Assembly (NCBI GenBank): GCA_002342225.1 | Contig: DDPO01000122.1 | Span: 2,245-27,257 of the forward strand | DNA from: Bdellovibrionaceae bacterium UBA2466 | GTDB lineage: Bacteria > Bdellovibrionota > FAC87 > UBA2466 | Reading direction: 5' to 3' | Length of the DNA stretch: 25,013 nucleotides | In this document: piece by piece, positions 8,178 through 14,710 of the stretch | How positions within the stretch are numbered: position 1 is the first letter of the stretch | Layout of the letters: every line of letters begins with the position of its first letter | The notes under the pieces: generated by a model | Told to the model about the DNA's origin: nothing | What the model saw: the letters and a program-made list of their open reading frames with translations, nothing else | Databases searched by the model: none | Position numbers and translations under genes: made by a program

Positions 8178-9266
8178 ATGGATCCCATACTCATTGTCGA
8201 TGATGAAAAAGATAATTTAGAAGCTCTGCGCCGAATGTTGAGGGGGCAGTATGATGTCACCATCGTGGAGTCTCCAATCGAAGCTCTGAAGCTGGTTCAA
8301 AGTCAACTTTTTCATGTGATTGTTTCTGACCAGCGCATGCCTGAAATGACAGGCGTTGAGCTTCTGGAAAAGGCCAAAAAATTAAGCCCTCTTTCAACGC
8401 GTATTCTTCTGACTGGATACACTGATATTGATTCGGTTATCGATGCCATCAACCGAGGTCAAATCTATCGATATGTTTCAAAGCCTTGGGAGCCCGAGGA
8501 TTTCAAAATGACTCTTCGGCAAGCGAATGAGGCCTTTTTGCTTAAAAAAGAGCTTCAGGAAAAGAATGCTAGTTTAGAAAAAGCGCTCAAGGAACTTACT
8601 TTGCTTGATAGGGCTAAAAGTCGCTTTTTGTCATTGGTGTCCCACGAACTAAATACGCCTCTTACGGTTATGAACTCTTTTATCGATCTGATTTCTGAAA
8701 GTAAGAAGGAGTTACCAGCTGATTTTGCAAAAGCAATGGGGTCTATTCAAGGAGCATCTCGTCGTTTAGGTGAAATCGTGAAAGAGGTAGTGGATTATGT
8801 GCGATTTGAAACTGATTCCAATCTCAATAGAGAGAATGTGGACTTAGTTAGTATGGCTAAACTGGTTCTTTCTGATTTGAAGAGCAAATCGGAGGAGAAA
8901 AATATTAGTTTCGATCTGAACTTCCCCACTGAGTGTAAGGTTTCGGTAGACCCTCAAAAATTCAAGATCGCACTTTTCTGCCTTATACAAGACACCCTAA
9001 AAAGATCCCCGCAGGGTAAATCAATAGAATTAAAAATTTCAACGAATGGGTTGGATGTTTTTATTGAATCAACTAGGGAAGGCGAACCGATTAACAGAGA
9101 GGCTTTTTCATTGCTTGAGACAGGTCAATCACAGATGCATCATCACCAGAATTTGGGAGTTGGTCTTGCTTTGTGTAGAACGATTATTGAGCAACACTCG
9201 GGCGAAATATCTACTAGTATGAAAAATGGTAAATCATTGGTTACCATTCGTTTAAAGAGAGTCTAG
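8178..9266 (+). CDS. Hybrid receiver/histidine kinase with degenerate ATP-binding domain
   Basis: The protein (362 residues) starts with a CheY-like receiver: acidic pocket DDE at 8-10, phospho-acceptor Asp51 in SDQRMP, Thr79 in LLTGYTD and Lys102 in YVSKPW. A coiled-coil-like linker (about 113-145) leads to a HisKA domain with His156 in SHELNTPL. The HATPase region (about 244-362) is weak. The N-box Asn appears to be Asp272 (CLIQDTLK), and the G1 box DxGxG is not recognisable (ESTREGEPI, 297-305). The G2 box GVGLALC and EQHSGEI remain. There is no membrane span, so it is cytoplasmic. The output is presumably phosphotransfer to an unlinked partner. Its 3' end overlaps the convergent glycosyltransferase gene by 26 bases. 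Confidence 0.87.
   Translation: MDPILIVDDEKDNLEALRRMLRGQYDVTIVESPIEALKLVQSQLFHVIVSDQRMPEMTGVELLEKAKKLSPLSTRILLTGYTDIDSVIDAINRGQIYRYVSKPWEPEDFKMTLRQANEAFLLKKELQEKNASLEKALKELTLLDRAKSRFLSLVSHELNTPLTVMNSFIDLISESKKELPADFAKAMGSIQGASRRLGEIVKEVVDYVRFETDSNLNRENVDLVSMAKLVLSDLKSKSEEKNISFDLNFPTECKVSVDPQKFKIALFCLIQDTLKRSPQGKSIELKISTNGLDVFIESTREGEPINREAFSLLETGQSQMHHHQNLGVGLALCRTIIEQHSGEISTSMKNGKSLVTIRLKRV
9221..9247 (-). terminator. Putative intrinsic terminator of the glycosyltransferase gene
   Basis: Read on the minus strand, ATGGTAA and TTACCAT form a perfect 7-bp stem with an 8-base loop, followed at once by TTTTTC. The glycosyltransferase stop codon lies inside the stem, and the whole structure sits within the 3' coding end of the convergent kinase hybrid. 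The stem is AT-rich, so strength is doubtful. Confidence 0.4.
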
Positions 9267-10446
9267 TTTTTTCAGTAACCTGCCGAAACGCTTTAAGAAT
9301 AGATTCTGCAAATTGATCGGGTCGATAGGAGCTAAGAACTTTTTCTCTGGCTTTTTTGGCTAAATCTTGTTGAAGCACTTTGTTTTCGATCAGCTGATTA
9401 ACGTAATCTTTCGCAGACTCCAAGGCCCCCAACCGATAAACAAAGCCTGTTTTTCCGTTGTCTACTAAATCATCAGCAACCCCACAAGTATCGCTTACCA
9501 GCGCTGGTAAGCCACAACTAAAAGCTTCATTTACAACGAGACCCCAAGTTTCAAATTGAGAGGGTACCACTAAAAGATCAGCTGCAAAATACCAGTCCCG
9601 AGTTTGCAGTTGATTTTGAAACCCCAGCCAGTGAAGTCTGGGAAGACCATCAGATTCTGCTTTAAGGGAAGCCTCCATAGGTCCTGTACCGATTATAATG
9701 GTATGAACTTTTTGGTTGGGTAGGAGAATTTCATGAAGAGCAATAATGTCTTGGGGACGTTTTCTGTCAAAAAGCCTTCCAACAAACAGGAGGACAAAAT
9801 CTGATTCCTTAATTCCCAGATTTTTTCTTAGCTCCTCTCTTTTTATCGAAGCCAGCGGCTCTTCGCGCTTGAAAAACTCCGTGTCAATACAATACTTCCC
9901 ATTGGTTATTTTCGATGAAGGAATTTTTTTCGACAAGTAAAAGCTCTCAGTTTTGTTCCCGATCGAAACAAAATGATGAACCCCTTTTAGAAAATACTGT
10001 TGGAGAGGACGGGTGAGAATTTTTCTTATCAGCGAGCTATTGGAAGTGAAAGTTTCTCCTATAAATATAAGAGGGATGTTGAGTTTCGCACTGAGAATTC
10101 GAAGTATCCAGTGTTCCTTCAAATAATACCCGTAGACCACAATGGCCGAAGGACGCTCTGCAATTAGAAGAGTTTGAAGTTTTCTAAAGGCGTCGGATAA
10201 TCGCAACTGATGAGTATTTAGCGTTTCATTTGGGTAACTATTAGTTAAATTGATGCCCCATGATAGTGATTTTGCAGTTCCCACTTCGTGAAACCACCAT
10301 TGATTGCCGTCAAAATCTGAATTGAAAAAAAAGACTTTCAATGAGGGTAATTTTTTCGCGAGTTCCCGAAAGACAGGGGCTCGGTATTGAATAGGATGAG
10401 TGTCGAAAACAAGTAATTTGGGCTGATGTTCCATGAGGGATAACAA
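9241..10446 (-). CDS. Glycosyltransferase family 4-type (GT-B fold)
   Basis: This 401-residue protein is a retaining GT-B glycosyltransferase. The N-terminal domain contains FDTHPIQYRAP. The C-terminal domain has LLFVGRLFDRKRP, IIIGTGP, the HWLGFQ loop, AADLLVVPS and the EX7E motif (ETWGLVVNE) followed by AFSCGLPALVSD. It probably transfers a nucleotide-activated sugar during surface polysaccharide or glycolipid synthesis; donor and acceptor cannot be read from the sequence. A TTG start at 10446 has GAGG seven bases upstream, whereas the ATG at 10434 has no clear RBS, so I list the TTG. Proteins of this type usually begin near the LLVFDTHP strand, so either start is possible. It is not in an obvious polysaccharide cluster. 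Confidence 0.87.
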   Translation of the reverse strand: MLSLMEHQPKLLVFDTHPIQYRAPVFRELAKKLPSLKVFFFNSDFDGNQWWFHEVGTAKSLSWGINLTNSYPNETLNTHQLRLSDAFRKLQTLLIAERPSAIVVYGYYLKEHWILRILSAKLNIPLIFIGETFTSNSSLIRKILTRPLQQYFLKGVHHFVSIGNKTESFYLSKKIPSSKITNGKYCIDTEFFKREEPLASIKREELRKNLGIKESDFVLLFVGRLFDRKRPQDIIALHEILLPNQKVHTIIIGTGPMEASLKAESDGLPRLHWLGFQNQLQTRDWYFAADLLVVPSQFETWGLVVNEAFSCGLPALVSDTCGVADDLVDNGKTGFVYRLGALESAKDYVNQLIENKVLQQDLAKKAREKVLSSYRPDQFAESILKAFRQVTEKTRLSLNEW

Positions 10447-10465
10447 GTATCTTACCTCGTTCTCG

Positions 10466-10486
10466 ACAAACTGCTAGTCGGTTTGT
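10466..10486. promoter_or_regulatory. Inverted repeat in a short divergent promoter region
   Basis: ACAAAC and GTTTGT (6-bp arms, 9-base loop) lie in the 51-base gap between the divergent glycosyltransferase and small membrane protein genes. It may be an operator for both, but is short enough to be chance. Confidence 0.25.
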
Positions 10487-10497
10487 ACACTCCATCT

Positions 10498-10734
10498 ATG
10501 AATTCAATTCAGACCGCCAATATCGTTTTAATCTTGATTGGAATTGCTCTCATTATTTCAGGCCCCTATATTTTGTATAGAACCGTTTTTGGTTTGGTGC
10601 AGCGTCGACGGGAAGATCCAACAGCTAGCCTTCAAATATTTAGTAATTTACTCAATGTGATTATTGCTGTTCTATTTTTTGTAGCCGGTATTTTATTCGT
10701 GGTGAACAACCTGCGAGGAAATCCACTTCCTTAA
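10498..10734 (+). CDS. Small two-helix membrane protein, unknown function
   Basis: From the ATG at 10498 this is 78 residues. There are two clear hydrophobic helices, TANIVLILIGIALIISGPYI and NVIIAVLFFVAGILFVV. A basic loop (QRRREDPTASLQ) separates them, which would tend to face the cytoplasm. An in-frame TTG at 10483 is possible but less likely. I see no strong ribosome-binding site. I do not recognise a family. It is followed, after a 185-base gap, by another N-terminally anchored membrane protein and a DUF1844 gene on the same strand, so a shared envelope role is possible but unproven. Confidence 0.62.
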   Translation: MNSIQTANIVLILIGIALIISGPYILYRTVFGLVQRRREDPTASLQIFSNLLNVIIAVLFFVAGILFVVNNLRGNPLP

Positions 10735-10770
10735 AAGCTGGCCTAAGTATAAGTATTTATTTGCTTTAAT

Positions 10771-10805
10771 TAAAAAACCAAGTGGCGCTCAGAACGCTTT
10801 CTTGG
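10771..10805 (-). terminator. Orphan intrinsic terminator on the minus strand
   Basis: On the minus strand CCAAG...GCG, a 7-base loop, CGC...CTTGG form an interrupted stem that is followed directly by TTTTTTAATT, the classic arrangement. On the plus strand the hairpin is preceded, not followed, by the A/T tract, so it would not end the upstream plus-strand gene. No minus-strand gene lies upstream of it in that direction. Confidence 0.5.
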
Positions 10806-10853
10806 ATGGGGTGAATGACTTTTAACCCTTTGTATCTTCAATTCTTTTCCTTC

Positions 10854-10882
10854 TTGGCGAGCCTTACTCGGAATGATAGAAC
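10854..10882 (+). promoter_or_regulatory. Weak sigma70-like promoter candidate
   Basis: TTGGCG, a 17-base spacer and TAGAAC lie 38 bases before the ATG at 10920. Each hexamer matches consensus at four of six positions. Confidence 0.33.
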
Positions 10883-10919
10883 TTTGGAGTTTAAAATTTA
10901 TCCTTAAGGGAGCTTTCGC

Positions 10920-11774
10920 ATGCCAGTTGGATTAACACTATTCGGGGCTATTTTTGCTACAGTAGGTTTTTTTGCAAGCATCTATGGTCTTGTTATTCTC
11001 GTCACTGAAGGACGACGAGCCCAAGCAAAGCCTAAATTAGGATTAGCTCCTGGGGCTGGACCTGGAACTCTAAGCGTTTGGGTCAGTTGGGATCCGAGCC
11101 TTTTTAATATGCAAATTTATCGTCTGCGAATTTCCCATGTTAGTCCCGAGTGCAAAGATAAAGAGGGGACATTCACTGTTACTTTTGAAAACCCTCAAAC
11201 AGAGCCTTTTATTCAGCCGATTGAGCTTCCTCCCTCTTTTAGGAGCCTGATTGAGAAAGAAAATAATGAGCGGTCGCTCTGGACGTTCGAATTTAGAACG
11301 GTGAATGAAATGTCATTGTTTTTAAATTGTCATTTAAGAAAAGCTAAGAAAATTTACCAAGGGTTAAAAACTAGGATGCCAAGGATTTCTCAAGTGCTAC
11401 CAGTGGCTCCTCAAGATGTCGCTACTGTTTTTTCGTTAGATTTCGAAGAACTTCAAGCTCGGAAAAAGCGCATGAAAGATCTAGAAGCGGCAGCAAAAGC
11501 AAAAGCTGCCAAAGCAGCTGCTGCTAAACCAGCACCGGCCCCAGCGCCCGCTGCAGCCGTTGCTTCACCAACACCAGCTGCTGCACCTGTCAAAGTTGAA
11601 GCACCGGCACCTGCTCCTGTTAAAACCGAAGCTCCTACTCCAAAGAAAGAGGAAGCGCCTCAGGACAAACCTGTTAGTCGGCCTACAGCTCCCAAGAGCG
11701 ATGCTCCCGCTGCGGCTGCACCAAAGTCTGTAAGAGATGTCGTTTCTGAGAGTAATAAAAACCAAACGGAGTAG
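10920..11774 (+). CDS. N-terminally anchored membrane protein with Ala/Pro-rich tail
   Basis: This protein (284 residues) has one hydrophobic helix at about residues 5-29. A globular, unrecognised domain (about 45-175) with mixed strand-like segments follows (LSVWVSWDP, GTFTVTFENP, LWTFEFRTVNEM). Next comes a charged helix rich in Ala/Lys (about 175-203). The low-complexity tail of Ala, Pro, Lys and Glu (about 203-270) contains the imperfect repeat PVKVEAPAPAPVKTEAPTP. AAGGGAG upstream of the ATG is a good ribosome-binding site. Tails of this kind occur in envelope-spanning proteins and flexible linkers. The role is unknown. It is six bases before the DUF1844 gene, so the two are likely co-transcribed. 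Confidence 0.72.
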   Translation: MPVGLTLFGAIFATVGFFASIYGLVILVTEGRRAQAKPKLGLAPGAGPGTLSVWVSWDPSLFNMQIYRLRISHVSPECKDKEGTFTVTFENPQTEPFIQPIELPPSFRSLIEKENNERSLWTFEFRTVNEMSLFLNCHLRKAKKIYQGLKTRMPRISQVLPVAPQDVATVFSLDFEELQARKKRMKDLEAAAKAKAAKAAAAKPAPAPAPAAAVASPTPAAAPVKVEAPAPAPVKTEAPTPKKEEAPQDKPVSRPTAPKSDAPAAAAPKSVRDVVSESNKNQTE

Positions 11775-11780
11775 TTTGTT

Positions 11781-12158
11781 ATGGGTGATGAAAAAGACAA
11801 ACCATTCAAAGTGATTGATAAGCGAGCAAGTTCCGGGATGCAAGATTCGAGTGAATCCACAAAAAAATCTGAAGGCGATGGCTTTACTATGGAGTCTGGC
11901 AAAGAAACAGGTCCCAACGAGATCGATTTTGTTACTTTGATTTATTCTTTTGCGACCGGAGCTTTGATCTCTATGGGGTTAGCTCCTGACCCACAGACCA
12001 AAAAAACGCAGAAAAATCTAACTATGGCGAAGCAGAACATTGAAATTCTGACGATGCTTCAGGCAAAAACTAAAGGCAATTTGACTCCAGATGAAGCTAA
12101 GTTTTTGGACAATATTTTAACTGAAGTTAGGTTGAGATTTGTCGAAGCGTCTCGTTAG
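11781..12158 (+). CDS. DUF1844 domain protein
   Basis: This is a 125-residue protein. After a polar, probably disordered N-terminus (1-45), residues 48-122 match the DUF1844 pattern: IDFVTLIYSFATGALISMGL, then PDPQTKKTQKNLTMAKQNIE, then LQAKTKGNLTPDEAKFLDNI and EVRLRFV. The family is widespread in deltaproteobacteria-like lineages and has no assigned function that I know. The start at ATG 11781 has CGGAG about ten bases upstream. It follows the Ala/Pro-rich membrane protein by six bases and overlaps the convergent outer-membrane-like gene by four. Confidence 0.85.
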   Translation: MGDEKDKPFKVIDKRASSGMQDSSESTKKSEGDGFTMESGKETGPNEIDFVTLIYSFATGALISMGLAPDPQTKKTQKNLTMAKQNIEILTMLQAKTKGNLTPDEAKFLDNILTEVRLRFVEASR

Positions 12159-13060
12159 AAAGCAAATCCCACATCCAATATGAGAGATGGGACTAGTCCA
12201 CTAAAAGATAATCCAGTTGAAGTATTTGCGAAGATGTATTGAGCACCTGCTGCAAATCCAAAGTTTAAATTAGGGCTTTGAAAAATTCGTCTCCCCACGC
12301 TTGCAGCCACTGCTGGAGCTACTCCGCTATCTTCCGAGTTTCTGTAAGAATAATTGAGTCCGTAAAGACCTAAACCAGCTTTTGCCCAATAGCCGTTGAG
12401 GTCTCCCTCTGAATAGAAGTGATAATTTAAAAAACACCCGGTTCCTTTGAGTTTTCCATCGCTGACCGAGTAGTTCATGAAAATGGGCATTACTCCGATG
12501 GCTGAGCGTTTTGTAAAAGATTGTTGGTATTCCAGAGTTGGAAAAATAAGATTGACTCCAGCGGTGAGGTTGCTGGCGGGTACGAATGCTGGAGGGGCCA
12601 GCAAGTGATCATAAATTTTTGAGTTGATAGATTCGCCGCCAAACTCTTTGTTACCTTTGAGTTCAGATGCCAAATTTCTGATTCCAACGCTGGGACTTTT
12701 GTCTACTAATCGAACGCTATCGCCTTTTTGAGGAGTTGGATAATCGAAGGTAAGTTGAATGTAGTCCCCACCATTATCCGACTTTTGATCTTTTGAGATC
12801 TCTTCAGCATTTGTGAGGATTTGAACAATAGCCGACTCTTCATGGGTCTTAATGACAACTCCACAAGCGATATCTTTATGATTTCTTGTTACACAAACAC
12901 TGTCGTCTATGGACCATGGGTTCGAGTTGTCATAAGTAACTTGAATAAGTTTTTCTTTTGAATCCACACTTATTACTTCGGAGAAAATCGTTGTTGCTTC
13001 TTGGCTATAAAGGCGGTCAACAAATGTCCACAATGCAATGAAAAGAAACGCGTGTTTCAT
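12155..13060 (-). CDS. Exported, probably outer-membrane-associated protein
   Basis: This 301-residue protein has a signal-peptide-like N-terminus (MKHAFLFIALWTFVDRLYSQ). The first half contains short beta-rich segments about ion- or fold-like loops with two cysteines (VCVTRNHKDIACGVV). The second half (about 150-301) alternates aromatic and small residues, with repeated strand-like pieces such as GLGLYGLNYSYRN and LNFGFAAGAQYIFA. It ends in ILDVGFAF, with a terminal Phe typical of beta-barrel outer-membrane proteins recognised by Bam. I do not recognise a family. It overlaps the convergent DUF1844 gene by four bases and is followed upstream, on the same strand, by kce. Confidence 0.7.
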   Translation of the reverse strand: MKHAFLFIALWTFVDRLYSQEATTIFSEVISVDSKEKLIQVTYDNSNPWSIDDSVCVTRNHKDIACGVVIKTHEESAIVQILTNAEEISKDQKSDNGGDYIQLTFDYPTPQKGDSVRLVDKSPSVGIRNLASELKGNKEFGGESINSKIYDHLLAPPAFVPASNLTAGVNLIFPTLEYQQSFTKRSAIGVMPIFMNYSVSDGKLKGTGCFLNYHFYSEGDLNGYWAKAGLGLYGLNYSYRNSEDSGVAPAVAASVGRRIFQSPNLNFGFAAGAQYIFANTSTGLSFSGLVPSLILDVGFAF

Positions 13061-13099
13061 AATCTACTTATCGAGAAAAACGCGGGATTGGTTGAGCTT

Positions 13100-13918
13100 T
13101 TAGGGGAGATTTAATAATTTTCTAGCTTCTATTGGACTCGCAATGTCACGGCCGACCTCTTTTGCGATCCGCGTTATCCTTGAGACTAGTTCTGCGTTGG
13201 AAGTCGCAAGTCTTCCTTTTTCATAATAAATATTGTCCTCAAGCCCAACTCTGACGTTTCCCCCCATGAGAATGGCATGGACTGCTAGGGGTAATTCGAA
13301 TCTTCCTATTCCCGCGACGCCCCAAGTCGAATCCTTGGGCAATCGATCGATAAGATGAACTAGGCCTGAAATATCTCCGCTCATAGCACCGGGAACCCCC
13401 AACACAAACTGGCAGTGGTAAGGTGGTTCAACCATTTTTTCTTTGATAAGTTTTTTTAAATTATCGATGTGACCGGCATCATAAATCTCAAACTCTGGGA
13501 CTACGTTATATTTTTTAAATGCTTCGGCCATAGCTCTCATGTCTGCAAATGTGTTCACAAAAATATCTTCACCGAAATTCATCGTTCCCAAGTTAAAAGA
13601 GGCCATCGGGGGCTTCAGTGAAAGTGATGAAATTCTATTGTTGATTGTTTCGCCGACAGCTCCTCCAGTAGAAAACTGAATAATAGGATTTGTTTTACAA
13701 GATTTTTGAATTGCAGCTACTGAGCGTTCAAAGTGTTCTAGCTTTTGACTCGGTTTTCCTTGGTCATCTCTGACATGAAGATGAATAATTGAAGCTCCTG
13801 CATCAACGGCCTCTTTTGATGCTTTCGCTTGGTCGTCGGGGGTTAAGGGTAGAGCTGGGCACACCGTTTTATCTAATTCAGCTCCTGTGATTGCAGCAGT
13901 GATAATAAGTTTTTCCAT
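13100..13918 (-). CDS. kce: 3-keto-5-aminohexanoate cleavage enzyme (BKACE family, DUF849)
   Basis: Kce condenses 3-keto-5-aminohexanoate with acetyl-CoA to give acetoacetate and 3-aminobutyryl-CoA, a step of lysine fermentation. The 272-residue sequence follows the BKACE TIM-barrel pattern: ITAAITGAE with Glu14 (substrate amine side), HLHVRD with zinc ligands His46/His48, FSTGGAVG, LGTMNFGEDIF, FVLGVPGAMSGD, VAGIGRFELP with Arg206, and RVGLEDNIYYEKG with Glu227/Asp228. Those residues sit at the places known from the characterised Kce enzyme. BKACE members differ in the beta-keto acid used, so the substrate is inferred. A partner Kdd gene about 7.5 kb away (21447) strengthens the call. It is separated from the neighbours by short gaps (39 and 56 bases). 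Confidence 0.85.
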   Translation of the reverse strand: MEKLIITAAITGAELDKTVCPALPLTPDDQAKASKEAVDAGASIIHLHVRDDQGKPSQKLEHFERSVAAIQKSCKTNPIIQFSTGGAVGETINNRISSLSLKPPMASFNLGTMNFGEDIFVNTFADMRAMAEAFKKYNVVPEFEIYDAGHIDNLKKLIKEKMVEPPYHCQFVLGVPGAMSGDISGLVHLIDRLPKDSTWGVAGIGRFELPLAVHAILMGGNVRVGLEDNIYYEKGRLATSNAELVSRITRIAKEVGRDIASPIEARKLLNLP

Positions 13919-13974
13919 AGACTAACTTTACACGACTTGATGAAAAGGCGAAATTAGAAGTCGATAAAGAACAT

Positions 13975-14619
13975 TCAATCCTTCGACATGCTGTCGACAT
14001 GTTTTTGAAAAATGGTTTCTAGTGCCTCTGATACTTTGGGTGATTCATTGAGGTTTTGAAGTGTGAAGCTTAGACTTTCAATAGTCGATAAGCATTCGGG
14101 TCTGGGTTGTTTTCTTAACTTTCCCCAATTAGAACGAACTTCGGGATTCAAAACAATCCGTTTTAATTTGAGTAACCACGGATTTCGCCACCACAGGGTT
14201 TTAGATTGTTTCCAGTTTCCGTCTAGAATGACAATTCCCTTGATTGAGGTCGGGTCTACCGGAGTTCCCTTTTGGGTTACGATTTGGAAAGGGGTTTTGT
14301 TAATTTGGGCTGAGTTTTTAAGGGTTCCCAAATAGAGGACCGCCCAATCTTTCGATTCGGCTGGGCGACCTAGAGCCGCTGTCAATGATCTCCAATTAAG
14401 CCCCACTTTGTGGGTAGTCCCCTTCAAAGTCGCCGACGCGAGTCTAGCACTGGTTAGAGGGTTTCGGGCCTCCTGAGGGTGCTGAAGTATGAGGACCTGA
14501 GTTTTGGTGGTCAGACTTTTGATTTCCGAGCACAAGCATTTGGATTTAGCCCGCCAACAATCCGCGCATTTAGGGCTAGTTTGAGCGTGTTCCATAAGAT
14601 TTGGAAAGCTTCTTAACAT
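13975..14619 (-). CDS. DTW-domain protein (tRNA acp3U-type modification family)
   Basis: This 214-residue protein has an N-terminal zinc-type cluster CADCWRAKSKCLC (Cys18, 21, 28, 30). VLILQHPQEARNP, the motif ILDGNWKQSKTLWWRNP (131-147) and RPECLSTIES follow. These are the landmarks of DTW-domain (TapT/TuaA-like) aminocarboxypropyltransferases, which modify uridine in tRNA with S-adenosylmethionine. The Thr of the usual D-x-T-W is Asn here (DGNW). The target position in tRNA cannot be read. The start is uncertain: ATG 14619 or an in-frame ATG at 14595; neither has a clear ribosome-binding site. It is divergent from typA. Confidence 0.82.
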   Translation of the reverse strand: MLRSFPNLMEHAQTSPKCADCWRAKSKCLCSEIKSLTTKTQVLILQHPQEARNPLTSARLASATLKGTTHKVGLNWRSLTAALGRPAESKDWAVLYLGTLKNSAQINKTPFQIVTQKGTPVDPTSIKGIVILDGNWKQSKTLWWRNPWLLKLKRIVLNPEVRSNWGKLRKQPRPECLSTIESLSFTLQNLNESPKVSEALETIFQKHVDSMSKD

Positions 14620-14647
14620 GAAAAAAGGGCCAAACCCTAGCGATAAT

Positions 14648-14678
14648 TTAACTCAAAGAGTTAAGTTTATGATATACA
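14648..14678 (+). promoter_or_regulatory. typA promoter: extended -10 with a palindrome at the -35 region
   Basis: TGATATACA (14670-14678) is an extended -10 (TGnTATACA). Just upstream, TTAACTC AAA GAGTTAA (14648-14664) is a perfect inverted repeat with 7-bp arms, at the place of the -35 box. It could be an operator. This promoter lies downstream of an in-frame ATG at 14618, which supports the typA start at 14711. Confidence 0.5.
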
Positions 14679-14710
14679 ATGCCCTTTCATTAGGAAGACT
14701 TAAAGGAATT

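Larger units (their letters stand above)
10735..10919. other. Longest intergenic gap in the window (185 bases)
   Basis: No open reading frame of note. The left part is AT-rich (10741-10777) and leads into a hairpin (10778-10805) that looks like a minus-strand terminator. The right part carries a weak promoter candidate (10854-10882) and the AAGGGAG ribosome-binding site for the gene at 10920. Confidence 0.6.

Noticed and set aside
11565..11917. Long minus-strand open frames opposite the Ala/Pro-rich gene and the DUF1844 gene
   Set aside because: They are shadows of low-complexity GC-richer codons on the plus strand. Composition and lack of RBS argue against them.
14627..14639. Short AGGG/CCCT hairpin between the DTW and typA genes
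   Set aside because: Four-base arms are too short to interpret.
14618..14710. N-terminal extension of TypA
   Set aside because: The residues do not resemble TypA, and a good promoter and RBS lie downstream of this ATG.
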